Source: Paracoccaceae bacterium
GTDB lineage: Bacteria > Pseudomonadota > Alphaproteobacteria > Rhodobacterales > Rhodobacteraceae
Assembly: GCA_024304985.1 (NCBI GenBank)
Contig: JAMWZC010000001.1
Coordinates: 717,292 to 781,291, forward strand
Length of the DNA: 64,000 nucleotides
Direction: 5' to 3'
In this document: piece after piece, positions 56,219-64,000 of the stretch
How the letters are laid out: each line of letters opens with the position of its first letter
Position numbering within the stretch: position 1 is the stretch's first letter
Notes under the pieces: model-generated
What the model saw: the letters and a program-made list of their open reading frames with translations, nothing else
Told to the model about the DNA's origin: nothing
The model's database searches: none
Program-made: the position numbers and the translations under genes

Positions 56219-57364
56219 TCACAACCGCTTGGCGATCTCCTCCAGCATCACCTCGGTCGCGCCACCGCCGATGGCCTGCACGCGGGCATCGCGCACCATG
56301 CGTTCGATCTCGGTCCCGGTCATATAGCCGAAGCCTCCGTGGAATTGCTGGCAGTCATACATCACCTTGTTGACCAGATCACCGCAGAGCGCCTTGATCG
56401 CCGATACCTCACGCACGCAATCCGTGCCGGCATCCATCGCCAGCGCCGTCTGGTAAATCAGCGCGCGCGCCGCCGCCACCTCGGCCCAGCGCTGCGACAG
56501 GCGCTGCCGGATCGCCTGCTTGTCCCAGAGCGTGCCGCCAAAGGCTTTGCGATCCTTGACGTAATCCAGCGTGATCTCCAGCGCACGCAAGGCCTCGCCC
56601 ATGGCCTGCGCGCCAAGAACGATCCGCTCGTTCTGGAAATTCTGCATGATCGCGTAAAAGCCGCCGTCGATCTGGCCCAGCACCTGATCCGCCGGGATGC
56701 GCACATCCTCAAGGATCAGTTCCGCCGTGTCCGAACTGCGCCAGCCCGCCTTGTCCAGAGGCCGCGCCACGGTGAAACCGGGTGTCCCTTTTTCGACGAT
56801 GAAGATGGTCGTCCCGCGCGAGGATTTCTCCGCCATGTTCGTGCGCGCCGCCACGAAATACACATCCCCCAGCACCCCGTTGGTGATGTAAAGCTTGCGC
56901 CCGTTCAGCACCCAGTGGTTGCCGTCCAGCCGCGCGCGGGTCTTGATGCCGCCCACGTCCGATCCCGCATCGGGTTCGGTCACCGCCACCGCCGTGATCT
57001 TCCGCCCTGCGATGATGTCAGGCATGTATTGCGCCAGTTGCTCCGCCGTGCCCGCATTGGCCAGATGCGGCGAGGCCATGTCCGTATGCACCAGCGCCGT
57101 GATCGCAAAGCCGCCATAGCCTGAGCGCCCCAGTTCCTCGGCAAAGATCACGGTGGCCAGCGTATCCATCTCGGCCCCGCCATAGGCCTCGGGGTAGCGG
57201 ATGCCCAGAAAACCCAGCTCGCCCATGCGCCGCAGGATCTCGCGCGGGGTCTGGCCCGCCACCTCCCACGCATCGCCATGGGGGCGGACTTCGTCTTCGA
57301 CGAAACGGCGGAGCTGACCGCGGAAGATGCGGTGTTCATCGGTCAGAAAGGGGAAATCGGTCAT
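56219..57364 (-). CDS. Acyl-CoA dehydrogenase (long-chain/citronellyl-CoA-type helix-G base)
   Basis: FAD enzyme introducing a 2,3-double bond into an acyl-CoA. It is 381 residues. The usual C-terminal catalytic Glu is absent (IGGGATEVM has Gly there), and instead Glu246 lies in FQNERIVLG, the helix-G position used by LCAD- and isovaleryl-CoA-type enzymes. The C-terminal half (DYVKDRKAFGGTL, DCQQFHGGFGYM) is closest by eye to LCAD. This is the last gene of the carboxylase operon and overlaps the biotin carboxylase gene by 4 nt. Its substrate probably is the acyl-CoA that the carboxylase then acts on. Confidence 0.9.
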   Translation of the reverse strand: MTDFPFLTDEHRIFRGQLRRFVEDEVRPHGDAWEVAGQTPREILRRMGELGFLGIRYPEAYGGAEMDTLATVIFAEELGRSGYGGFAITALVHTDMASPHLANAGTAEQLAQYMPDIIAGRKITAVAVTEPDAGSDVGGIKTRARLDGNHWVLNGRKLYITNGVLGDVYFVAARTNMAEKSSRGTTIFIVEKGTPGFTVARPLDKAGWRSSDTAELILEDVRIPADQVLGQIDGGFYAIMQNFQNERIVLGAQAMGEALRALEITLDYVKDRKAFGGTLWDKQAIRQRLSQRWAEVAAARALIYQTALAMDAGTDCVREVSAIKALCGDLVNKVMYDCQQFHGGFGYMTGTEIERMVRDARVQAIGGGATEVMLEEIAKRL

Positions 57365-59328
57365 GTCTGGATATCCTTGTCAGGGGTGAATCGGGCCAGC
57401 AGCGCCCCGCCCGCAACGGTGGCGCCCGGCGCATGGGGCAGATCGGTCAGGGTCCCGTCACAGGGGGCGGTCAAGGTCTGCATCAGCTTCATCGCTTCGA
57501 AGACCAGCACCGGATCGCCCTGTTTCAGGCGGGTGCCGGGGGCGTGCAGCACCTCGGACAGCAGGCCGGGCATGGGGGCGATGATCTCGGTCCCCGTGGC
57601 CCCCGCAGCCCCCTGTGCCGCTTGCGCCGCATGGGGCAGGCGGGTTGTGACAAGCCCTTCGGTCAGGGTGATCTCGGTATCGGCCACCGCCACCGTGATC
57701 CGCCGCCTGACTCCATCCGCCTCAAGATCCAGCATGTCGCCATGCAGGCGCGCATGGGCGGCGGTCAGCAGCACAGCGCCTGCGCTGTCCGTCACCTCAT
57801 GCCCTGCCGCGGTCTCGCGCACGGCGCAGTCCTCGCCCTCGACCCTGTGCCAGCTTGCACCGCCGCGTCCTTCGGGGGCGGTGACACGCCACGCGCCCAA
57901 CTGCCCCCAAGGTCCCGGCGCGCGATTATCCCGCGCCGCTGTCAACGCCAAGGCCAAGGCCGCCAGTGCGCGCAAGTCGGCCGTGGGCGCCAATGGCCCG
58001 GCCAAGGGATGGCGCGTCAGGAAATCCGTGCCCAGCCGGGCCGCCGCGAAATCAGGTGTTGCCAGCACAGCCGCCACTTGTGCGGCCGTGGTGCCGATCC
58101 CGCCCACGTCCAACGCCGTCAGCCCCGCGCGCAGCCGCGCCAGCGCCGCCGCGCGGTCCGGGCCATGAGCGATCAGCTTGGCGATCATCGGATCGTAATG
58201 GTGCGACACCACGCTGCCCGCCTCGACCGCACTGTCCAACCGCAAACCCGGCAGATCGGGCAGATGCCAGCGGGTGACAGTCCGTCCCCCTGCCCCGTCC
58301 AGCGCAATCCGCGCCTCGATGGCGGCCCCGCTCACCTGAATTTCCCTCTGCACCAGCCCCACCGGTTCGCCCCGCGCGATGCGCAACTGCAAGGCCACCA
58401 GATCAAGCCCGGTCACCGCTTCAGTGACCGGATGTTCGACCTGAAGCCGGGTGTTCATCTCCAGAAAATGCCAGTCGGCCGTCACAGGGTCGTAAAGATA
58501 TTCCACCGTGCCCGCATTGCGATAGCCGATCCGCGCCGCAAGCCGCACCGCCGATTCGGCCATGGCTGCGCGAATGGGCGCGGGAATGTCGGGCGCCGGG
58601 GCCTCTTCGATCAGTTTCTGATGGTTGACCTGGACCGAGCAATCGCGATCCCCCAGATGCAGCACCGTTCCGTGATGATCCGCCAGCACCTGCACCTCGA
58701 CATGGCGCGCGCCGTCCAGCAGGCGTTCCAGCAGCACATCCCCGTTGCCAAACGCCGCCTGCGCCTCTCGCCGCGCGGCTGATAACGCGGCAGCAAAATC
58801 CGCCAGATCATCGACCCGCCGGATGCCACGCCCCCCCCCGCCCGCGCTGGCCTTGATCAATAGCGGCACACCCAGCGCCCTGGCCTCGCGCGCCAGTGTC
58901 GCGTCCGCCTGATCCGCGCCGCGATAACCGGGCAGGATGGGCACGCCTGCCGCCGCAGCCTCGGCCTTGGCCGCAGCTTTCGATCCCATCAGGGCGATCA
59001 CATCGGCGTCGGGGCCGACCCAGACCAGACCGGCCTCGATCACGGCGCGGGCGAAATCGGCGTTCTCGGACAGAAACCCATAGCCGGGATGCACCGCCTG
59101 CGCCCCTGCACGCCGGGCGGCCTCCAGCAGGCGCACAGGATCAAGGTAACTCAGCGCCGCCTCGGCCGGACCGATGGGCAGCGCCAGATCCGCCTCTGCC
59201 ACGAAGGGCGCATCACGATCCGCCTCGGAATAGACCGCCACAGACCGCAGCCCCAGACTGCGGCAGGCGCGGATGATGCGGCGCGCGATCTCGCCCCGGT
59301 TGGCGATCAGGACCGTGTCAAAACTCAT
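57361..59328 (-). CDS. Acyl-CoA carboxylase alpha subunit (biotin carboxylase + BCCP)
   Basis: Biotin carboxylase fused to a carrier domain, 655 residues from ATG 59328: N-terminal IANRGEIARRIIRAC, ATP-grasp KASAGGGGRGIRRV, EMNTRLQVEHPVTE, and a C-terminal biotinyl domain with the biotin Lys in EAMKLMQ. In the usually invariant RDCSxQRRxQK motif it reads RDCSVQVNHQK, an unusual replacement of both arginines. The partner beta subunit is encoded two genes upstream. Substrate could be methylcrotonyl-CoA, geranyl-CoA or another branched acyl-CoA; sequence alone does not decide. Confidence 0.9.
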   Translation of the reverse strand: MSFDTVLIANRGEIARRIIRACRSLGLRSVAVYSEADRDAPFVAEADLALPIGPAEAALSYLDPVRLLEAARRAGAQAVHPGYGFLSENADFARAVIEAGLVWVGPDADVIALMGSKAAAKAEAAAAGVPILPGYRGADQADATLAREARALGVPLLIKASAGGGGRGIRRVDDLADFAAALSAARREAQAAFGNGDVLLERLLDGARHVEVQVLADHHGTVLHLGDRDCSVQVNHQKLIEEAPAPDIPAPIRAAMAESAVRLAARIGYRNAGTVEYLYDPVTADWHFLEMNTRLQVEHPVTEAVTGLDLVALQLRIARGEPVGLVQREIQVSGAAIEARIALDGAGGRTVTRWHLPDLPGLRLDSAVEAGSVVSHHYDPMIAKLIAHGPDRAAALARLRAGLTALDVGGIGTTAAQVAAVLATPDFAAARLGTDFLTRHPLAGPLAPTADLRALAALALALTAARDNRAPGPWGQLGAWRVTAPEGRGGASWHRVEGEDCAVRETAAGHEVTDSAGAVLLTAAHARLHGDMLDLEADGVRRRITVAVADTEITLTEGLVTTRLPHAAQAAQGAAGATGTEIIAPMPGLLSEVLHAPGTRLKQGDPVLVFEAMKLMQTLTAPCDGTLTDLPHAPGATVAGGALLARFTPDKDIQT

Positions 59329-60119
59329 GATCCGCTCCGCCATGGAGGGGTCTGGCGGGACAGGAAGGCATCAATGCCAATCTGGCCCTCGGCGCTTTCC
59401 CATGCATCGGCCAGACGCGCGGACGTCAACGCCACATGATCCGCAGGCGCTGCTGCCGCAACATCGCGGATCAATGACTTGGTCGCGGCCACGGCACCGG
59501 GGGCCGCCTCCAGATGTGCAGCCACCACAGCCGCAACGGCCGCATCAAGACCATCGCCCGGCACCACCCGGTCCAGCAAGCCGATCCGTTCGGCATGGGC
59601 GGCGTCGAACAGCGCGCCCGACAGCATCGTGGCCCGCGCCCGCGCCGCCCCGATCCGCGCGATCACATGGGGCGAGATATTGGCCGGGATCAGCCCCAAC
59701 CGCACCTCGGTCAGCCCGAAACGCGCCGCCTCGGCCCCGATCGCCACATCGCAGACCGCGATCATGCCGACCCCGCCGCCATAGGCAGGCCCGTTGATCC
59801 GCCCGATCAAGGGTTTCGGCAGATGCGCCAGCGCGGCCAGCATATCGCCCAAAGCGGCGCTTTGCGCCACGCGCCCCGCCCGGTCCAGCGCCAGCGTATC
59901 GCGGAACCAGCCGATATCCCCGCCCGCGCAGAAACTCTCGCCCGCCCCGGTCAGCACCACCACGCGCACCGTCGCATCGGCGGCCAGCACAGCCGCCGCG
60001 CGGGTCAGATCGGCGATCAAGCCTGCATTCAGCGCATTGTGCCGCGCGGGCCGGTTCAGCGTCAGCCGCGCCACGCCGCGCGCCTGAACCTCAAGTGTCA
60101 GGGTCTCGAAATCCATCAT
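59325..60119 (-). CDS. Enoyl-CoA hydratase (LiuC/AtuE-like)
   Basis: A 264-residue crotonase-family hydratase. The oxyanion segment GPAYGGGVGMIAVCD and the segment FGLTEVRLGLIPANISPHV match the LiuC (methylglutaconyl-CoA hydratase) and AtuE groups; the first classic catalytic Glu is replaced by Gly, while the second (TEVRLG) is kept. It likely hydrates the 3-methylglutaconyl-CoA-like carboxylase product. It overlaps the alpha-subunit gene by 4 nt and follows the beta subunit by 3 nt. Confidence 0.88.
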   Translation of the reverse strand: MMDFETLTLEVQARGVARLTLNRPARHNALNAGLIADLTRAAAVLAADATVRVVVLTGAGESFCAGGDIGWFRDTLALDRAGRVAQSAALGDMLAALAHLPKPLIGRINGPAYGGGVGMIAVCDVAIGAEAARFGLTEVRLGLIPANISPHVIARIGAARARATMLSGALFDAAHAERIGLLDRVVPGDGLDAAVAAVVAAHLEAAPGAVAATKSLIRDVAAAAPADHVALTSARLADAWESAEGQIGIDAFLSRQTPPWRSGS

Positions 60120-60122
60120 CCA

Positions 60123-61718
60123 TCACATCCTGTAAACCGGCGCGAATTGCGCATCCTCGGGGCGCGAGGCCAAAAGCGACAGGCACAGCCCCAGCACATC
60201 GCGCGTCTGTTCGGGCAGGATCATCCCGTCATCCCACAGCCGCGAGGTCGCGTAATACGGATCGCTCTGCGCGGCATATTGGGCGCGTACCTGCGCTTCG
60301 ATCTTGTCCAGTTCGTCCTGCGTCGGCGGATGCTTGAGATTGCTGCGCCGCAGTTCCAGCATCACATTCGCAGCTATATCCGCGGACATCGTCGCCAGCT
60401 TGGCCGAGGGCCATGCGAACAGGAAATCAGGCCGGAACCCGCGCCCGCACATGCCATAATTCCCCGCACCATAGGAGCCGCCGATGATCACTGACAGCTT
60501 GGGCACGCGGGCATTGGCCATGGCATAGACCATCTTGGCGCTGTCCTTGGCGATCCCGCCGCGCTCTGCCTCTACGCCCACCATGAAGCCGGTGATATTG
60601 TGCAGGAAAATCAAAGGAATACGTCGCTGATCGCAGATCTGGATGAAATGCGCCGCCTTCAGCGCCGCGTCCGAGACCAGCGCCCCGTTGTTGCCGATGA
60701 TCCCCACCGGGCAGCCATGGATGGACGCAAAGACGCAGACGGCGCTCACCCCCCATTCAGGCTTGAACTCGGACAGGTCCGAGGCGTCAACCAACCGCGC
60801 CATGATCTCGCGCGCGTCATAGGGGCGCTTGGGATCGGCGCTGATGATGCCGGGGATGTCGGACGCGTCCAAAGCGGGGGGCACGGGCAAGCCGGGGGCC
60901 TGCCAGCCAGCCCGCGGATTCGGCAGTTCAGCCACCAACCGGCGCAGCAACGCCAATCCCTCGGCCTCGGTCTGGACCCGGTGGTCCGAAACACCCGACA
61001 CGGTCGTGTGCATCAGCGCACCGCCCAGCGTCTCGCCGTCCACATCCTCGTTCACCGCCACCTTGACGATGGAGGGGCCGCCCAGATGGATACGCGCCTG
61101 CCCCTCGACCATGATCACCTGATCAGCCAGCGCCGGGATATAGGCCCCGCCCGCCGTGCAGCCGCCAAAGACCAACGCGATCTGCGCAAGGCCCGAGGCC
61201 GACATCCGGCACTGCCGCCAGAACGCATTGCCGAAATGGTCGCGGTCCGGAAAAACCCGGTCCTGTTCGGGCAGATAAGCCCCGCCGCAATCCACCAGAT
61301 AGAGACAGGGCAGACGCAGATTCGCGGCAATCTCCTGCGCGCGGGCATGTTTCTTGACCGTCTCGTGAAAGAAACTGCCGCCCTTGACGGTAGCGTCATT
61401 CGCGATGATCGCCACGGGCCGCCCCTGCACGATGCCCAGCCCCGTCACGATCCCCGCGCCCGGCACCTCGTTGTCATACTGATCCCAGGCGGCCAGCGAC
61501 GAAAGTTCCAGAAAGGCCGTGCCCGGATCGCACAGCCGGTCGATGCGGTCGCGCACCAGAAGCTTGCCCCGCGCCAGATGCCGCGCCACATGCGCCGCGC
61601 TGCCGCCTTGGGTCACCTGCGCCAGACGTGCGCGCAGCAGGTCTTCCATCGCGTCATAGGCCGCCTGGTTACTGGCAAAACCGGCCTCATCGGGTCGGAT
61701 CGCGCTGCGAAAACTCAT
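60123..61718 (-). CDS. Acyl-CoA carboxylase beta subunit (carboxyltransferase)
   Basis: A 531-residue carboxyltransferase of the methylcrotonyl/propionyl/geranyl-CoA type (VDCGGAYLPEQDRVFPDRDHFG, VFGGCTAGGAYIPALADQVIMV, GGSYGAGNYGMCGRGFRPDF). Segments lining the acyl pocket differ from typical MCC beta subunits: MCC usually has FFNQANMSA where this has FWRQCRMSA, and HLGGPSIVKVAVNE where MCC has FLAGPPLVKAATGE. Forms the holoenzyme with the alpha subunit encoded downstream. Its start overlaps the tetR stop by 4 nt. Confidence 0.9.
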   Translation of the reverse strand: MSFRSAIRPDEAGFASNQAAYDAMEDLLRARLAQVTQGGSAAHVARHLARGKLLVRDRIDRLCDPGTAFLELSSLAAWDQYDNEVPGAGIVTGLGIVQGRPVAIIANDATVKGGSFFHETVKKHARAQEIAANLRLPCLYLVDCGGAYLPEQDRVFPDRDHFGNAFWRQCRMSASGLAQIALVFGGCTAGGAYIPALADQVIMVEGQARIHLGGPSIVKVAVNEDVDGETLGGALMHTTVSGVSDHRVQTEAEGLALLRRLVAELPNPRAGWQAPGLPVPPALDASDIPGIISADPKRPYDAREIMARLVDASDLSEFKPEWGVSAVCVFASIHGCPVGIIGNNGALVSDAALKAAHFIQICDQRRIPLIFLHNITGFMVGVEAERGGIAKDSAKMVYAMANARVPKLSVIIGGSYGAGNYGMCGRGFRPDFLFAWPSAKLATMSADIAANVMLELRRSNLKHPPTQDELDKIEAQVRAQYAAQSDPYYATSRLWDDGMILPEQTRDVLGLCLSLLASRPEDAQFAPVYRM

Positions 61719-62332
61719 GCCGCCCCCTCGCCCAGCACACCATGCCGCAGGACCTGCGTGACCTGATCCGCCAGCGCCTCAATGTCGATCCGCGCCGGAT
61801 CGACCCATTCCAGCGTGGCATTCAGCGCCCCGATGACAAAGGCCACCCGCATGGGCAGCACCGCAGGATCGGCGGCACAGGTCGGCGCCAGCAGGGCCGA
61901 CCAGATCGCCTGATAGGCCCGCCGTTCGGGCATGTTGGCACGGCGCAACGCTTCGGGCAGTTGGCCGAAAATCCGCACATTGGCCGAGGTGTAATCGCTG
62001 GCCCCGTGCAAGGCGCGCAGATGGGCCCGCATGGCCGTATCCAGCCGCGTGACCGTCGCCGCGTCCGGTGGCAGGTCGTCCAGCGCCGCCATGACCGCCT
62101 CGCGCACCACGACGATGCCCCGGTCCATCACCGCCATGACCAGATCGTCCTTCGACGGGAAATGGTAGTAAAGGCTGGGCGTCCGCATCCCGGCTTCGGT
62201 GGCGATATCGCGCATCGAGACCGCCGCATAGCCTTTGGTGCGGAACTGCCCCGCCGCGATATCAAGGATCTGATCGGGCCGCGTCACGGCCTCAGCCATC
62301 CCACGCAGTCCGGTCGTCCGCGCCTGTCCCAT
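61715..62332 (-). CDS. TetR-family transcriptional regulator
   Basis: A 205-residue TetR repressor. The N-terminal helix-turn-helix lies at about 38-60 (YAAVSMRDIATEAGMRTPSLYYHFPSKDDLV), and the C-terminal ligand domain follows with no enzyme motif. It leads the operon and shares a 4-nt overlap with the carboxyltransferase gene. A perfect palindrome lies 18-35 bp upstream of its ATG, so it probably represses the whole operon and itself, with an acyl-CoA as likely inducer. Confidence 0.88.
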   Translation of the reverse strand: MGQARTTGLRGMAEAVTRPDQILDIAAGQFRTKGYAAVSMRDIATEAGMRTPSLYYHFPSKDDLVMAVMDRGIVVVREAVMAALDDLPPDAATVTRLDTAMRAHLRALHGASDYTSANVRIFGQLPEALRRANMPERRAYQAIWSALLAPTCAADPAVLPMRVAFVIGALNATLEWVDPARIDIEALADQVTQVLRHGVLGEGAA

Positions 62333-62349
62333 GCGAGTCTCCCCATTTT

Positions 62350-62367
62350 CTACCTAACGATAGGTAG
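62350..62367. promoter_or_regulatory. Perfect inverted repeat CTACCTA-N4-TAGGTAG, probable TetR operator
   Basis: CTACCTA (62350-62356) and TAGGTAG (62361-62367) are exact reverse complements separated by ACGA. The element ends 18 bp before the tetR ATG, so it sits in the leader or promoter of the carboxylase operon. Operator function is inferred from position and symmetry. Confidence 0.75.
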
Positions 62368-62607
62368 ATTCGAGGATCGAGACAAGAGCGAAGATGACGC
62401 CCGCGTCGCTGCCTTTGTCATGCAGCGGATCGCCAGCGATGGATTCAAGCCCGATTGTGGGTGGGCAGTGACCAATGGGGGAAATCAGAATAAGGGTTGG
62501 TCCGGCGAGGTCCCGCCCGGACGGATTGGCCGGACGCGCCCAAGACAACGCGGCCAGTCAGATAGCGGGGACCGGCCGCATGCCGGCCCCACAAGCCATC
62601 AGAAAGT

Positions 62608-62853
62608 TCAGTTCGAAACCAGTCGGAAGGTGAACTGGCCGCCCGGCGTCACAGGCGGGGTCACGACGAAGAAGACCGGTATACGGCCGCCAACGGGGAC
62701 ACCGACTTCGCTCGTTACGGTTGGGATCGTGATTGATGTCGTGATGACCACAGGCACACCCGGCACGACAGGATCAGAGCCGGCATGGCCTGCCGTCGCA
62801 AAGCCAAGTGTTGCGGCGGCGAGTATGAGAACGTTTTTCATGAAATACCTCAT
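62608..62853 (-). CDS. Small exported protein, unknown function
   Basis: An 81-residue protein with a Sec signal peptide (VLILAAATLGFATAGHAG, ending near residue 25) and a mature part of about 56 residues rich in Val, Pro, Gly and Thr (TTSITIPTVTSEVGVPVGG). No family recognised. Start at ATG 62853 overlaps the stop of the upstream gene by four bases (ATGA), implying translational coupling. An in-frame ATG four codons further in is also possible. Confidence 0.7.
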   Translation of the reverse strand: MRYFMKNVLILAAATLGFATAGHAGSDPVVPGVPVVITTSITIPTVTSEVGVPVGGRIPVFFVVTPPVTPGGQFTFRLVSN

Positions 62854-63569
62854 TTCCTTCCTAAGCTGAATGCGCGGCCAAGATCGACCACAAGCATATT
62901 GTCCCCGGTGTCATGGTTGTGATTGACCGACACCGAGAGGGAATTTCCGCCCAGCATCGCCGGCGCGACGGTCAGACCGACCACCGTGCGCTCGCCCACT
63001 TGCCCCAGACTGACCCCAAGCGTATCGGTCAGGCCGACCCCAAAACCGAACACGGCCTCGACATCGCGGGCATCGTTGGTATCGGTCGCCGCCCCCAGAG
63101 AGACCATGGCCAGCCGCTCACCGAACGACGTCAGATAGCTGCCGACCAGTGACACACCCGGATCCAGCCGGTCGGCATCGCCCCAGGGCTCCAGATGACT
63201 GACATTCAGCGCGACGGAATACACCCCCGCCTCGCTGGTCTGGAACATCTTGTGCACGCCCAGCGACAGATAGCCCGATTCACCGAAATCGCGGAATGAG
63301 GTGAGGTTGATCCCACCCTGCACGCCCAGCCCGGCGACCGGATCGCCGAACCCCACAAGGACCGAACCCGACCCGTCATAGCGCGTCGTATCGGCAGGTG
63401 GGTTACGCTCCGGCCCGTAAGACCCCGACGCGGAAAGCGCCAGAACGCCGCCTGCCAGCCCAAAGCCCGTAGGCACGCCCGCAGTCCCCACGGTCTGCGC
63501 CTGGGCGGCCACACCCGCCCCCATCACCGCAACCGCGGCCAGTGCTATACATGAAATCCTGTGTGCCAT
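62850..63569 (-). CDS. Exported protein with beta-strand pattern, unknown function
   Basis: A 239-residue protein with a Sec signal peptide (residues about 1-24, cleavage near AQAQT). The mature part is rich in Gly, Ser, Val and Thr, with repeating short amphipathic stretches ending in Gly (GFGVGLTDTLGVSLGQVGERTVVGLTVAP, SVSVNHNHDTGDNMLVVDLG) that resemble strands of an outer-membrane barrel or beta-helix. I do not recognise the family. Paired with the small exported protein downstream. Confidence 0.72.
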   Translation of the reverse strand: MAHRISCIALAAVAVMGAGVAAQAQTVGTAGVPTGFGLAGGVLALSASGSYGPERNPPADTTRYDGSGSVLVGFGDPVAGLGVQGGINLTSFRDFGESGYLSLGVHKMFQTSEAGVYSVALNVSHLEPWGDADRLDPGVSLVGSYLTSFGERLAMVSLGAATDTNDARDVEAVFGFGVGLTDTLGVSLGQVGERTVVGLTVAPAMLGGNSLSVSVNHNHDTGDNMLVVDLGRAFSLGRK

Positions 63570-63945
63570 ATACTCTTACCCATCTGCACGGCAGAGCCGT
63601 GAACACAACCAAACACGACGCCAGATTAAACCGGATACCCGGGAAAGCGAAAGCATTTTCTCATGATCCGGCGATCCTGACCGCAACCAGCCCGCCACAA
63701 CCGGAATCCGGTGGCCTTCTAGCCACACGCGACGCCAAACCTCCGCAACGCCCGCACGCCCGCACAGCGCGCTTACCGACCATCACCCACAGGTGGCAAA
63801 CTGGACATGTTCAGGGTTTTAAGTGGTGCCCGGGGGCTGTTGGGTTTCCCCGTTATGTTCCCGTTACAGGCACCGCATCAGCTGGTAGCTCCAGCAAAAC
63901 AAGGGCTATCCGAGGTCAGGGGTGGCAGTCAACAGGCACCATGTG
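63570..63945. other. Non-coding or uncertain stretch before the right edge
   Basis: About 376 bp after the exported-protein gene. A 145-codon frame (63542-63979, plus) has no family features, is rich in Thr, Pro and Arg, and is not supported. The sequence AGTGGTGCCCGGGGGC near 63820-63835 resembles the 3' end of a tRNA, but no tRNA is present around it. Confidence 0.5.
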
Positions 63946-64000
63946 TGTTGATTGTCACCCAGAAGTGAGCCGGCAATAGGCAAAATTTTCACTGAGAACT
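63946..64000 (+). mobile_element. Probable left end of an IS21-family insertion sequence
   Basis: Starts with TGTTGATTGTCACCC. The sequence CACCCAGAAGTGAGCC (63956-63971) is followed 34 bp later by CACTGAGAACT (63990-64000), a second partial copy of the same repeat. IS21-family ends carry TG...CA termini and several such repeats with spacing like this. The rest of the element would lie beyond the window. Confidence 0.42.

Noticed and set aside
56219..61718. Naming the cluster liuABCD (leucine degradation)
   Set aside because: The dehydrogenase is not isovaleryl-type and the lyase is missing, so the name would overstate the evidence.
63820..63835. tRNA gene or attachment site at AGTGGTGCCCGGGGGC
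   Set aside because: It resembles only the last ~14 bases of a reverse tRNA; no T-loop, anticodon stem or acceptor partner follows.
63542..63979. 145-codon plus-strand frame at the right edge
   Set aside because: No family features, unusual composition, and it overlaps the divergent start of the exported-protein gene and the IS end.

Overview
The window is chromosomal DNA from an alphaproteobacterium, most likely a member of the Rhodobacteraceae (Paracoccus/Rhodobacter/roseobacter group). The evidence is high GC, the tolQRAB-pal-cpoB-tilS-ftsH order, a complete beta-hydroxyaspartate cycle cluster with its IclR-type regulator, several TRAP-type and acyl-CoA genes, phosphatidylcholine synthase, and many 4-nt ATGA stop/start overlaps. 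Nearly all of it is coding. Nothing looks like a large phage or plasmid island until the last ~50 bases, which resemble the end of an IS21-family insertion sequence.

Layout. 1-8729 (minus): cell-envelope operon ybgC-tolQ-tolR-tolA-tolB-pal-cpoB, then tilS and ftsH (ftsH runs off the left edge). 8795-14137: bhcDCBA (minus) and divergent bhcR (plus), with a large palindrome between bhcA and bhcR; this pathway assimilates glyoxylate into oxaloacetate. 14138-17037 (minus): an unknown gene plus ruvCAB, with a near-consensus alphaproteobacterial LexA site upstream of ruvC. 17388-18032: a DUF1127 small protein with a strong terminator, and a convergent small membrane protein. 18145-22245 (minus): prmA, a MATE exporter, an MFS transporter and a cupin. 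22449-24526 (plus): a YeeE/YedE (TsuA-like) transporter and purU, followed by a cluster of palindromic 20-bp repeats. 24937-33287: priA (minus); transaldolase, DUF484, xerC and pcs (plus); ileS (minus). 33677-37498: a small membrane protein, a group III truncated haemoglobin, and a YcjX-GNAT-YcjF operon. 37677-46882: truA, then a seven-gene TRAP/BASS/5-oxoprolinase (PxpABC) operon with a divergent MarR regulator, and a cytochrome P450. 47362-56147 (plus): an acetate/solute module of acs, a second-type position adk, a two-subunit sodium symporter, a cNMP/CBS/DUF294 protein, an unknown membrane protein and a membrane-anchored PAS-exonuclease fusion. 56219-62332 (minus): a biotin-dependent acyl-CoA carboxylase operon headed by a TetR regulator that has a perfect operator-like palindrome. 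62608-63569 (minus): two translationally coupled exported proteins of unknown function.

How the genes fit together. Three assimilation routes lie close to each other: glyoxylate (bhc), acetate (acs plus symporter) and branched acyl-CoA (carboxylase cluster). Each has a local regulator or sensor. Acs makes AMP, and adk is translationally close-coupled behind it. PxpABC would hydrolyse 5-oxoproline to glutamate, and the co-transcribed TRAP system is the likely importer of that or a related acid.

The most unusual items are the PAS-DnaQ exonuclease fusion tied to a solute symporter; the carboxylase cluster, whose dehydrogenase and biotin carboxylase do not match the leucine-pathway pattern; a 21-bp motif repeated five times only between genes; and the palindromic repeat cluster after purU.
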